DNA from: Lachnospiraceae bacterium
Lineage (GTDB): Bacteria; Bacillota; Clostridia; Lachnospirales; Lachnospiraceae
Direction of reading: 5' to 3'
Assembly (NCBI GenBank): GCA_016288825.1
Contig: JAEELH010000189.1
Span: 1-52,516 of the forward strand
Length of the DNA stretch: 52,516 nt
The notes beneath the pieces are model-generated. The model was not told where the DNA came from. It searched no databases and saw nothing but the letters and a program-made list of their open reading frames with translations. Of the stretch, positions 1-8,389 are shown in pieces (the first letter of the stretch is position 1; each line of letters starts with the position of its first letter). Made by a program: the position numbers and the translations under genes.

Positions 1-5
1 ATCAT
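1..5 (-). CDS. Start of a gene running off the left edge
   Basis: Only the start codon is inside the window. On the minus strand an ATG at 5-3 is preceded, 7 bases upstream, by an ideal ribosome binding site GGGAGGTGA (complement of 13-21). Further upstream, TTAAAAT (complement of about 34-40) could be a -10 element. Nothing can be said about the product. Confidence 0.45.
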
Positions 6-95
6 ATCCAACTCACCTCCCAAAATCTTTACTTATTTTAACATATTCTGGCAAAAAGGTAAAGATTTTGAAGATTTTCATGTAAAAGAGTAAAG

Positions 96-127
96 AATAA
101 GACAGGGCCAACGCCCTGCCTTATTTT
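96..127. terminator. Bidirectional rho-independent terminator
   Basis: A 13-bp stem with one mismatch (96-108 against 113-125) has a 4-base loop and is flanked by T-runs readable from both sides. It lies directly after the small minus-strand ORF at 143-286. Confidence 0.7.
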
Positions 128-142
128 GTGCAAACTACCTTT

Positions 143-286
143 TTATGATACTTTTAGTTTTTTCAGTTCCTCCGGATTAACCTTGCGCTTGGGCCCGTCA
201 GGAAGATCCTTCCAACCGTATATCTTGTTGATCCTAAGCAAGAGAACTAAATCTCCGTTCCTTTCGACCTGCACCAGAAATGCCAT
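143..286 (-). CDS. Small hypothetical protein, 47 aa
   Basis: This reads as a charged small protein ending in a Pro/Lys-rich tail (DGPKRKVNPEELKKLKVS) just before a terminator. Its ATG lies inside the preceding ORF (247-432) in another frame, and no ribosome binding site is seen at that ATG. The natural product may therefore be a frameshifted continuation of the upstream ORF, or the start may depend on translational coupling. I do not recognise a family. The protein-like end and the terminator position argue that it is, or was, coding. Confidence 0.4.
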   Translation of the reverse strand: MAFLVQVERNGDLVLLLRINKIYGWKDLPDGPKRKVNPEELKKLKVS

Positions 287-432
287 GACGGAGCGACAGG
301 CATCTGTCCGCCGGTAATAAGAGCCTTAATGACTTTCCTATGTATTCCTACACAGCATCCCATAAGGAAAGTAACCGCACCCCATTTAAGTAATGTGATA
401 AACCTAAAACCCTTTCTAACTGTTGTTTCCAT
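247..432 (-). CDS. Small hypothetical membrane protein, 61 aa
   Basis: The start is the internal ATG at 432, because a strong site (AGGAGGG) lies 8-9 bases upstream; a longer reading frame starting at 498 has no such support. A hydrophobic stretch (residues about 12-30, FITLLKWGAVTFLMGCCVGI) could span the membrane. The C-terminal residues after Trp-His look out of place, and the other frame from 286 continues in a more protein-like way, so a one-base frameshift joining the two is possible. No family recognised. Confidence 0.45.
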   Translation of the reverse strand: METTVRKGFRFITLLKWGAVTFLMGCCVGIHRKVIKALITGGQMPVAPSWHFWCRSKGTEI

Positions 433-525
433 AATTATAACCCTCCTGTATTTGGAATCTATGAAGTTGATTATATCGGGGCCAAATATGATTAGCAAGA
501 GATTTTTAGCAGCGAAAACACTCCG

Positions 526-1824
526 TTATTCCTCCGGAATATCTCCGTAAGCGGCAACAGCCTCATCCACTGTCATATCCCCATTTCCAACAGCATAGAT
601 AGCCGCCCTGAATTGTCTGACTGCCGGATCCAAAAGCCCGGTTTCTTTGTCACTGAAACATCTGTCCGCCGATATATCCGAAAGTGCCGAATAAAGCTCA
701 TCTGTCGAGAAATCATCTACAGGGGTGATAAGACGCTTTAATCCCGCCATGTTACTGAGCTCTTTTTTACTGATCAAAAACCTCATGAACTCATTGGCCA
801 TGTCGATATTTTGGCTGTGGTTATTAACGGAGAAACAAATACTGATGGAATTGATAAAATAACCGCCATCATCACCTGCAGGTGCTGTAAAGAACCTGTA
901 CTTAAAAGGATTTGCTGTAAAGGCATCCGACTTGCTCTCTCTTTTAGCTGTTCCGGAAACCACATCACCCGTTGCCAGCATCATGGGAACATCGCCCTCA
1001 AAAAACCTCATGATCACCGCTTCGTATTCATCTGTTATCTCCTCCTGACATTTTGCCAAATCGATGCAGTCGGAGTTTACAAATTCATAAAGTCTCTCAA
1101 GTGAAGGACGCATCAACTCTCCTGATGAGGATTCGAAATTATTGAGAGCATCAACCTTATCGCTGTTTTTTATGACATTATAAGCAAACATTGGATAGAC
1201 AAAACAATTAAACAGACCCGATCCGTTGAACCTGTCTGTTCCCATCACAGGAGATTCATATCCTGCGCTTTTAAGCTTGGCGCAAACATCCATAAGCTCC
1301 TTAAAGTTAGTCGGAACCTTTAAGCCTTCTTTTTCGAAGATATCCATGTTAACAAGCATTCCGTAAGAGGTGGTGAAGATCGGAAGCATAACAACATCAC
1401 CCGAATCCGTAGTCCTTATCAGAGAATCTCTGATGCATGAATAATCGAGCTCAACGGAAGGATCGGATAAAACCTCACAAGCCTCAAACATATCATCGTA
1501 CATTTCATTACCGATCATTGAACTGCTAGTCGTAAAGATATCCGGTGGCTCACTGCCCACAAGGGCGCTTGATATAACGTTATTGTAATCATCCATTGTT
1601 ACATACTGAAGAGTTGCGTTGGGATAGTATTCGTAAAAACGCTCAAACTCCGCTTCAAGAGACTCGAAGTTACCGTAACTACCCGCAACGGTCAAGGAAA
1701 ACTCCGTCTCCTTGTCATACTTTGGAGCAAAAGGAACTTCCGCCTCCTTTGTGTTGCCACAGCCCGGTAAAAGAAGCATAGCAACCATGCTCACAGAAAT
1801 CATCGTCCTCATGATCTTTTTCAT
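526..1824 (-). CDS. Extracellular solute-binding lipoprotein (family 1)
   Basis: It is a lipid-anchored ligand-binding protein of the ABC-transporter type 1 (sugar-binding) class, acting on the outer face of the membrane. The start at 1824 is chosen over an ATG at 1839 because the codons between them contain the ribosome binding site GGAGG. The signal peptide ends in a lipobox LLPGC with Cys22 as the lipidated residue. The remaining roughly 410 residues have the size and texture of these binding proteins (Trp/Tyr/Asn-rich, e.g. GNFESLEAEFERFYEYYPNA). No permease or ATPase gene lies nearby. It starts about 30 bases after the stop of a hybrid histidine kinase, so the two are probably co-transcribed, and it may serve as that kinase's ligand receptor rather than in transport (inference). 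Confidence 0.85.
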   Translation of the reverse strand: MKKIMRTMISVSMVAMLLLPGCGNTKEAEVPFAPKYDKETEFSLTVAGSYGNFESLEAEFERFYEYYPNATLQYVTMDDYNNVISSALVGSEPPDIFTTSSSMIGNEMYDDMFEACEVLSDPSVELDYSCIRDSLIRTTDSGDVVMLPIFTTSYGMLVNMDIFEKEGLKVPTNFKELMDVCAKLKSAGYESPVMGTDRFNGSGLFNCFVYPMFAYNVIKNSDKVDALNNFESSSGELMRPSLERLYEFVNSDCIDLAKCQEEITDEYEAVIMRFFEGDVPMMLATGDVVSGTAKRESKSDAFTANPFKYRFFTAPAGDDGGYFINSISICFSVNNHSQNIDMANEFMRFLISKKELSNMAGLKRLITPVDDFSTDELYSALSDISADRCFSDKETGLLDPAVRQFRAAIYAVGNGDMTVDEAVAAYGDIPEE

Positions 1825-1854
1825 AAGCAATACCTCCACTTCAAGATGATCATC

Positions 1855-4440
1855 CTATTCTTCCAGGTCGTTTAGCGGTTCAAGATTCCGCGCTAACTGC
1901 CTGTATTCAGAAATAAGTTCACCAAGTTCTTTATCAAGAGTATCTGAATCGCCGTTATTTCCGGCCATTTCAAGCCTTGCAGCAAATTCTCCCAACTCCA
2001 GTGCCCCTATCGCCCGCGATGCGCTCTTAAGCGCATGAACTTTTACGGTTGTATTTTTAATGTCTCCGACCGCCCAGTATTTCTCAATCTCATCCGCCTT
2101 CTTTTCCGCACTGTTCGAGTACATCTGAAGGGTCATGATATAATCCTCGCCGTCGCCGCAATAATCAAGGCCCTCGTCTATATCAAGCTCCTTAAGATCA
2201 TACAAAAAGTCCGGAAGCACGCAATCATCGGTATCTTCATTATCGGATACGATAGACACCTTATCCTCGGGAAGATACTGTAGTAGCATCATCTCCAGCC
2301 GTTCGGCGTCGATGGGTTTGGTAAGATAGTCATCAAATCCCACATTTGTGTACATCTCTCGCATACCCGATATGGCATTGGCTGTAAGACAGATCACAGG
2401 CGTCTGTGTATTCGGAGTATCCGTTATGCCCTTCATCTCTTGAAGGGTTTCTATACCATCCTTGTCCGGCATCATGTGGTCAAGGAAGATAACATCATAT
2501 TTCTCTTTGATAAAATACGATATACCTTCATCACCGCTTTCTGCAGTATCGATCTTAAGCCCTGTCCGCTTCAGAAGGTTTACAAATACTGTAAGATTAA
2601 CGGCAGTATCATCAACCACGAGCACTCTGCAATCGGGTGCCATGAATTTCTCATGGTAATTTGTCCTCTCGCTGGTTGCCCGCCTGAAAGCCTCCTCGAA
2701 ATCTCCGATAGGATCCCATTTAACGACTTTCTGCTCGAGTTCAAAGGAAAAGACCGAACCCTTGCCATATTCACTCTCAACCTCTAGATGACTGCCCATC
2801 ATGTCAAGAAAGCGGTGGACGATAGTCATGCCAAGACCGGTACCTTCGATATTTCGGTTCCTTTTTTCCTCAATACGTTCAAAAGCAACGAACAGCCGGT
2901 CAAGGTCCTCCTGTTTTATGCCCATTCCGGTGTCCGCAACGCTGACCTTAAGTATTATAGAATCCGCTTTATCCACCGGCTTATGAGCCTGTATGGAAAA
3001 GATTATTCCTCCCTGCTTGGTGTATTTTACGGCATTGGAGAGAATATTGATTATGATCTGTTTGATCCTTATCTCATCTCCGTTAAGTATCACAGGGATA
3101 TCTTTATCTATATTAAGGTTAAAAGAAAGGCCTTTATCTTCTGCCTTCTTTTGCACCATATTTACAAGATCATTAAGAAGGGAGGCAAAACTGTAATCCA
3201 CGTTTATTATTTCCATTTTGCCCGCTTCGATCTTAGAGAAATCCAGAATGTCGTTGATAATGCCAAGGAGCGTATTTCCCGCGGTTTTTATACTCTCCGA
3301 ATACACCCTGATATTCTCATCCTGAGAATCCCTAAGTACCATCTCATTTAAGCCCAGTATGGCATTCATAGGTGTGCGGATGTCATGGGACATGGTTGAT
3401 AGGAAATTGGATTTGGCCTCATTGGCCTGATTTGCCTCCTTCGCAGACTCTGCCAACTTGCGGTTGTAAGTCATCATGACGATGGAGTTAAATATCAAAA
3501 GCGCCAAAAAACCAAGGGTCGCTATACCAAGGAGAAGCCAATCTATGGATCGGCTGGCCACCAGGTTGTTTGCGGGTATATAGGCAAGCAGAAACCATGT
3601 GGTCATAGTCTCAAGAGGCATGTAAGATAATATACAGTCCTCTCCCTTATAGTTCTTGATCGTCATGGTACCGGTTCCACCGGCGATCTCTTCGATCACA
3701 TGAGCATATTCCTCGGACGTGGCCGCATTATATGATTTGTAATACTCGAAGAAATTGCTGTTCTTAAAGGACTTTCCATGGACAACGTAATTACCTTCCT
3801 TGTCCACAAGGCTTATCTCAACATTCTCGTATTCTCCTTTGAGGAAAACCAGCTTTTGTTCGAGACGGCTCAATGGAACAACACGCAGCAGAAGACCCTT
3901 TTTCAGTTCATTTCTTTCTTCGTCGAGAATATTTACATTATTTAAAAAAGCAATGGACTGCACGCCGTTCATGGGGTTGGTGTAAGCTCTGGTAAGACTC
4001 ACAGCATCATTCATATCCCGCTCTGTGTCGATATTACCAAAGATATTGATATTCCTGTAAGAGACTGTATATACCCCGGGTTCAGACACTTTGGCCGCGG
4101 TCGAAACACCCTCACGCTCCGGGCTGTCTAAAAAGATCAAGTGCCCCTCGATCTCCGAAGAGATCTTTGCCTTCCTGATAAAAGATACCGCGCCCTCTGC
4201 TGTCATCGGCTTACCGTCTTCCGCCGAACGATTGATATAGTTCGCCCATATATCACAAAGATGCTGTTCATCCTCAAGGTAATTGGCGATGATCTGATTT
4301 GTTGTCATGGTCATCTTTTCAAAGGCGATGATCTCGTTTTTGTTGCTCTCTTCCGCCTTGATATTTGCATACCAGATGATAAATAACATAATAAAACCCA
4401 TTATCAAAAGATTTATTGTTATTATCAGTCCTCTTTTCAC
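1855..4440 (-). CDS. Membrane hybrid sensor histidine kinase with receiver and Hpt domains
   Basis: It is an 861-residue phosphorelay protein. TM1 is at residues 4-25, an extracellular Cache-like sensor region at about 26-298, and TM2 at about 300-323. A HisKA domain follows with phospho-acceptor His352 (SHDIRTPMN). The HATPase domain has its N-box at about 465-474 and the DTGMGI (503-508) and GTGLGM (533-538) glycine motifs. The receiver domain (about 605-720) has phospho-acceptor Asp654 (FLDHMMPDKDG) and Lys708. A C-terminal Hpt domain has His802 (HALKSASRAIGA). No DNA-binding output domain is present, so phosphate must pass to another regulator that is not adjacent. The solute-binding lipoprotein gene follows in the same direction, suggesting a ligand-sensing pair. 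The terminal His802 implies an intramolecular His-Asp-His relay. Confidence 0.93.
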   Translation of the reverse strand: MKRGLIITINLLIMGFIMLFIIWYANIKAEESNKNEIIAFEKMTMTTNQIIANYLEDEQHLCDIWANYINRSAEDGKPMTAEGAVSFIRKAKISSEIEGHLIFLDSPEREGVSTAAKVSEPGVYTVSYRNINIFGNIDTERDMNDAVSLTRAYTNPMNGVQSIAFLNNVNILDEERNELKKGLLLRVVPLSRLEQKLVFLKGEYENVEISLVDKEGNYVVHGKSFKNSNFFEYYKSYNAATSEEYAHVIEEIAGGTGTMTIKNYKGEDCILSYMPLETMTTWFLLAYIPANNLVASRSIDWLLLGIATLGFLALLIFNSIVMMTYNRKLAESAKEANQANEAKSNFLSTMSHDIRTPMNAILGLNEMVLRDSQDENIRVYSESIKTAGNTLLGIINDILDFSKIEAGKMEIINVDYSFASLLNDLVNMVQKKAEDKGLSFNLNIDKDIPVILNGDEIRIKQIIINILSNAVKYTKQGGIIFSIQAHKPVDKADSIILKVSVADTGMGIKQEDLDRLFVAFERIEEKRNRNIEGTGLGMTIVHRFLDMMGSHLEVESEYGKGSVFSFELEQKVVKWDPIGDFEEAFRRATSERTNYHEKFMAPDCRVLVVDDTAVNLTVFVNLLKRTGLKIDTAESGDEGISYFIKEKYDVIFLDHMMPDKDGIETLQEMKGITDTPNTQTPVICLTANAISGMREMYTNVGFDDYLTKPIDAERLEMMLLQYLPEDKVSIVSDNEDTDDCVLPDFLYDLKELDIDEGLDYCGDGEDYIMTLQMYSNSAEKKADEIEKYWAVGDIKNTTVKVHALKSASRAIGALELGEFAARLEMAGNNGDSDTLDKELGELISEYRQLARNLEPLNDLEE

Positions 4441-4512
4441 GCTCTACCCTCCGGTTTCCGGCAAAGAAAATAGCACGACGTCATTATAATTATATCACAA
4501 ATTCGTTGATTT

Positions 4513-4538
4513 GAAAAACCCCGGCATCAGCCGGGGTT
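4513..4538 (-). terminator. Rho-independent terminator
   Basis: A 9-bp GC-rich stem (4517-4525 against 4530-4538, loop 4526-4529) is followed on the minus strand by five T. It lies downstream of the 101-aa gene and ends the operon 7113 to 4558. Confidence 0.75.
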
Positions 4539-4557
4539 CCCGTAAAGAACTACGTAT

Positions 4558-4863
4558 CTACGCACTCTTTTCATCTATCTTAAAATCTTCCAGTTCCTGA
4601 TCAAGTTCTGACCTGATCCCGTTTTGAACAGCATCAAAGTTCTCCATCATCCGGTTCCAGCCATCCTCAGAATAACTGTTTGCGCCGGTTTGGATCTTAG
4701 GCTTGTAATCACCGGTCTTTCTGACATCGATCTCCTGGCGTTTCTTCTCCATAACTTGTCCGAAATCAGACAAAAGATCCTGCCGGTTTGGTCTGGCCTG
4801 TCCGCTTGTAAAGTGTTTGTCCGTATAAGCGGAGATGCCACTGTTCATCTGTATCATTGCCAA
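4558..4863 (-). CDS. Hypothetical protein, 101 aa
   Basis: It is a small hydrophilic protein without signal peptide or membrane segment. The N-terminus is Asn/Ser/Gly-rich, the middle is basic (VMEKKRQEIDVRKTGDYKP) and the C-terminal third is an acidic helix (SELDQELEDFKID). It is the last gene of a three-gene minus-strand operon, 55 bases after the acetyltransferase-like gene, and is followed by a terminator. The ribosome binding site AAGGAGG precedes ATG 4863. I do not recognise the family. Its size and position suggest an adaptor or partner of the two upstream products, which is inference only. Confidence 0.7.
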   Translation of the reverse strand: MAMIQMNSGISAYTDKHFTSGQARPNRQDLLSDFGQVMEKKRQEIDVRKTGDYKPKIQTGANSYSEDGWNRMMENFDAVQNGIRSELDQELEDFKIDEKSA

Positions 4864-4918
4864 ATACCTCCTTGTACCGATATTTCGCTATCTATATCGG
4901 CATTTTAAGGCATTTCAT

Positions 4919-5800
4919 TTAGTGCAAATCGTTATAATCCTTTACATAAGCAGTCATGATATTCATGGACTCGCCGGATCCAAATACCTTTTTACATACC
5001 TCGATGCCGGTTTCACTTCTCTGTGTGATCAGGATCTTTTGGTCTTTGCCGTATTTCTTTACAGCAGCCGTAAGGGCCATATAGACTAGAGGATTCAAAA
5101 GCTCGTAATTGTCCAAATAGATAAAACGCGGAGCCAAAAGAGCACCCACATGGTATATGATAAGCGCTCCCATGATGCTATCATCCTTTTGGATCACCAC
5201 ACTTATATCCTTATCCATATTCCGGTCAAAAACTTCCTGATCCTGCGAACCTGATGGACGACACACACTCTCAAGCCTGTCAATGAGCTCTTTTCTCTTT
5301 GCCCTTGGTACTTTCGAGATATACTCCGCCTCTGTCATGCTCTGACCCGGCTTTATCAAAATGCCTTTTGAGATCTCTCCCAGATCGGTATAAATATCCT
5401 CACCCACGGTTGTCTTTTCTTCAAAAAGACGCTCTTTGAAATATTTATTGCAACCACCGGTCAAAGGATTTTTCAGATATCGGCTATGGATAGCGGCCTC
5501 TACCCTTTCCTTATCCATAGATATGGCCAGATCAAACACTCGTATCAAAAGTTCGTGACCGATCTCTTTATACTGCATGTCCGAAGCTACTGACATCCAT
5601 TCGATGCAGACCGCATCCTCGGATACCGTCCCTATAACTACTCCCACGACGGATAGATCCTCGCCCTCCTGTAAAAGGGCCCCTATACCATAGCCCCAGG
5701 GCAGAGCCAAAAGATCTCCCATAATTGCAGGACCCAAAGCGGATATCAATAATATATCCTTTTTTGTCAAACTCCTGTAATAAAGATTTGAATTATCCAT
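4919..5800 (-). CDS. GNAT-like acetyltransferase-fold protein, 293 aa
   Basis: The protein appears to contain two acetyltransferase-like halves. Residues about 6-110 have a GNAT pattern: a strand-turn LSVVGVVIG, then VCIEWMSVASDMQYKEIGHELL, resembling motif A with a weak Q/RxxGxG/A loop. Residues about 190-290 form a second, more degenerate half (MGALIIYHVGALLAPRFIYLDNY). No membrane segment is seen. It starts 11 bases after the stop of the 433-residue gene, so the two are translationally close. The substrate is unknown. The acetyl-CoA loop is not a clean match, so activity is uncertain. Confidence 0.6.
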   Translation of the reverse strand: MDNSNLYYRSLTKKDILLISALGPAIMGDLLALPWGYGIGALLQEGEDLSVVGVVIGTVSEDAVCIEWMSVASDMQYKEIGHELLIRVFDLAISMDKERVEAAIHSRYLKNPLTGGCNKYFKERLFEEKTTVGEDIYTDLGEISKGILIKPGQSMTEAEYISKVPRAKRKELIDRLESVCRPSGSQDQEVFDRNMDKDISVVIQKDDSIMGALIIYHVGALLAPRFIYLDNYELLNPLVYMALTAAVKKYGKDQKILITQRSETGIEVCKKVFGSGESMNIMTAYVKDYNDLH

Positions 5801-5811
5801 TACCTACCTAT

Positions 5812-7113
5812 CTAAGCTGTGAAATCGCCTTTGGCTTCGACCAGTTCCCTAACCCCGGTCTGAAGCCCCGGATCATTTGAAAGCGCCTTAAGATTACTTT
5901 CATCGACCTTTTTCCCTGCCAAAATCCCCTTTAGGAGATTATTGATCATGGTGCTGTGAAGCTCTACGATCTGGTTTTTCTGCATATAATAATTGCTTAA
6001 AGCAGAAAGCTCATCCATGGCCTGTGTCCTCTTCGCTTTCACGTCCTGAAGCCTGTTTATGGCGTCATTTTGCATGGAAACGGTCACTAGCGCATCACAT
6101 GCCAAAAGATCCTTGAAAAAGATCTGCACAAGACTGTCTACTATAACCCGGTTTTGTTCGTATTCGGCGCTATGATCATGCAGCATCTGGTTTACTTTTT
6201 CAAACTCCATCAGATAAGCATCGTTGGTAACCCACTTCGCATTCTCATTGATCTGAATATAATTCTGATTTACCCTGGCAAGATCAGTGAATGAGGGAGA
6301 AACATCATTATGCTTAAAGATACGATCATATCCGGTCTGGGCATCTTCACTGAGCCATGGCTTTTCCGTCTTCTGCATACCCATGTCCCGCATAAGCTCT
6401 TCATCAGCCGTTAACATATTATATACATCATCGGCATGGTTCATCATGGTTTCTGTATGTTCCCGATACTCAGACATGTTTTGGTTTATCTCATTAACTT
6501 TGCTCATGCCCACATCCAGAGCATCCTTGAATGATTCTACTTTATATTCATCAGAGAATGCGTGCTGCATATTCAGGCCTCGTTCAAAAGCCACCTTTTC
6601 CTCAACGAGCCTGTTTAAACGTTCCTGTACAGCCTTCTTTCTCTTCCTGCCCGATGGCCAGAAACGCCACCCCGGTCTTTTTTCCAGATAGTTGTTGCAA
6701 GCGTCTATGGCATCCTGATACTTTTTCAGGACTTCATTTTTAGCCTTTGCATATTTGGGCTTTTGATCCAGGTCAAAATCCCGTGCCAGCATCTGCTCCA
6801 GTTCCTCTATGGCATCCTTGACCAGGGTCATCTCCGGAGAATCTCCGCCGGTTTTTCTTTTATTGACCAGGATATGAGACATATTGCGATCCATGGTATT
6901 CTGCAGGCGGATCCGTTCTTCCTCATTTATCTCACCGTATTTCCCGGACAGATACTCTCCTATGAGACTCTGATCGCTTTCAGTTTGGCGGACACTCATC
7001 ATATCCGTGTCTTGTACAGTCACGTTGTGCTTTTCAAAGTTTTCCGCTACGCGCTCTCTTTGAATAAGATCCTGTACGGTTTGTCTTTGTTTTTGGGTCT
7101 GTAAATCCGACAT
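5812..7113 (-). CDS. Uncharacterised helical protein with Cys-Tyr-Pro-Gly-Arg module, 433 aa
   Basis: It is a soluble, highly charged, mostly alpha-helical protein with no signal peptide or transmembrane segment. Residues 92-162 carry a module found in two other proteins of this window: Ser92-Pro-Glu-Met, then 47 residues later Cys139-x2-Tyr142-Leu-Glu-Lys, Pro147, Gly155-Arg and Val162. The rest is coiled-coil-like and rich in Asn/Gln/Met. It is the first gene of an operon with the acetyltransferase-like and 101-aa genes. A TATAAT box (complement of 7160-7165) lies about 50 bases upstream of the start. No enzymatic domain is recognised. The module suggests a binding or scaffold role related to the kinase-linked homologue at 51057 (inference). 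Confidence 0.75.
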   Translation of the reverse strand: MSDLQTQKQRQTVQDLIQRERVAENFEKHNVTVQDTDMMSVRQTESDQSLIGEYLSGKYGEINEEERIRLQNTMDRNMSHILVNKRKTGGDSPEMTLVKDAIEELEQMLARDFDLDQKPKYAKAKNEVLKKYQDAIDACNNYLEKRPGWRFWPSGRKRKKAVQERLNRLVEEKVAFERGLNMQHAFSDEYKVESFKDALDVGMSKVNEINQNMSEYREHTETMMNHADDVYNMLTADEELMRDMGMQKTEKPWLSEDAQTGYDRIFKHNDVSPSFTDLARVNQNYIQINENAKWVTNDAYLMEFEKVNQMLHDHSAEYEQNRVIVDSLVQIFFKDLLACDALVTVSMQNDAINRLQDVKAKRTQAMDELSALSNYYMQKNQIVELHSTMINNLLKGILAGKKVDESNLKALSNDPGLQTGVRELVEAKGDFTA

Positions 7114-7200
7114 ATAATACCCCCGGCGAAGGCTTTTACCCTTTATACTTAATCATATAATTATACCGCAAAATCTCCCCGGAATAAATGATTTAACACA

Positions 7201-7228
7201 AAAAAGGCACCGCTAAGGTGCCTTTTTT
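7201..7228. terminator. Bidirectional rho-independent terminator
   Basis: An 11-bp stem (7201-7211 against 7217-7227) with A-run and T-run flanks lies just after the stop of the minus-strand secreted protein at 7245. Confidence 0.8.
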
Positions 7229-7244
7229 GAGTGATATGTAGTCT

Positions 7245-8234
7245 TTATTTTAAGTTAGCCTCGGAGAATGTCTTTATTCCCTCATCACCGGTCAGTACCT
7301 GGTTCTTGCCGTCTGCTCCGGCCAGGACCCAAACGAGGCTGTATCCGCTTACGGGCTCTGCAGTAACAGTTGTACTCTCGCAGACAAAGCAATACTTGAT
7401 ACCTGCCACTACCTGAGTTGCAACCTTGGCTACAGGCTTATATGTTACACCTACAAGGCCTTCCATAGCCTTGTCAAAAACAGCCTTCTCGTCCTTTGTC
7501 AGGGAAACATCCTGGCTTGCCTGCCAGCCGCCGTCAAGACCTGTGTTGGTTTTATATACGGGCACCTCGGATTTTGAGTACGATTTCGTACCATCAAGAT
7601 CAAGAACGCTCCAGTTTCCTTCCAGATCCTCGTAAAACTCAAATATCGCATACATAGGAACAGAATTTACAGAACTGTTTGAGTACTCTCCGAGCACACG
7701 GTGGTTAATTCCCGCAACTACCTGGGTAGCAAGACATGCTACGGGGGTAAATGTAACATTGGGATCAAATGCTGTAGCCGCAGCTGTTATCTTTTTAGCT
7801 TCATCGGCAGAAATAACCGGTGATTCTGCTGTCTGCCAGCCACCTGAGATCGGGAGTACGTCATCTGCAGCCACCGTAACCTTACACTTTAATGTCACTG
7901 ATAATACCTTCTTGCTCTTTTTCGATGTCTTATACTTTACAGTAGCCTTTACTACTCCGATTCCCTCGGTATCAGCAGTAACCTTTGCTGAAACAGCGCT
8001 TGCCTTCTTAAGGGAGATAGGACCGTTTTTCTTCCACTTAACGGAAGTGATCACTGTTCCGTTCTTCTTAACGGACAGTTTAGTGGTCTTTCCCTGATCG
8101 AGGGTAACGGCTGATTTTGACAGTGTGGGCTTTTTAGCCTTCGCGGAAACTCCTGTCACCGGCACCATTGCCAAAACCAGGGCAAGAACCAATGTACCTG
8201 CTAATGCTTTTTGTAATAATTTTTTTGAACTCAT
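7245..8234 (-). CDS. Secreted protein: Ig-like region plus two cystatin-like repeats
   Basis: A Sec signal peptide (residues 1-32, ending in VSAKA) is followed by a Lys/Thr/Val-rich bacterial Ig-like (Big_2-type) region at about 35-122. Two homologous repeats follow, at about 128-225 and 232-329. Each repeat starts with GGWQ, has a helix, then PVA-x4-TQVVAG (QVVAG at 171-175 and 274-278), then an aromatic/His residue and a strand. The QVVAG-x-N/K-H/Y pattern closely resembles the central loop of cystatin-type cysteine protease inhibitors. The 24360-24830 product carries a third copy. The ribosome binding site GAGGAGG precedes ATG 8234. The fold assignment is by motif and order only; inhibitor activity is not shown. 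Confidence 0.75.
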   Translation of the reverse strand: MSSKKLLQKALAGTLVLALVLAMVPVTGVSAKAKKPTLSKSAVTLDQGKTTKLSVKKNGTVITSVKWKKNGPISLKKASAVSAKVTADTEGIGVVKATVKYKTSKKSKKVLSVTLKCKVTVAADDVLPISGGWQTAESPVISADEAKKITAAATAFDPNVTFTPVACLATQVVAGINHRVLGEYSNSSVNSVPMYAIFEFYEDLEGNWSVLDLDGTKSYSKSEVPVYKTNTGLDGGWQASQDVSLTKDEKAVFDKAMEGLVGVTYKPVAKVATQVVAGIKYCFVCESTTVTAEPVSGYSLVWVLAGADGKNQVLTGDEGIKTFSEANLK

Positions 8235-8389
8235 TCCTATAACCTCCTCTTTTTTATGGAACTATATATCTGTATTATAGCCCAATACCTCTCAATGTCC
8301 ATAATATTTTCTTTTCTCCACTCTTCCCTGACCGTAGCTCATATGCTAAAATCAGAAGGATCCATAAACTCGGTAAAAAGGAGTAAGAT

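Noticed and set aside
2788-3351. Plus-strand 187-residue ORF in the histidine kinase
   Set aside because: Shadow of the HATPase-coding region; no ribosome binding site or family signature.
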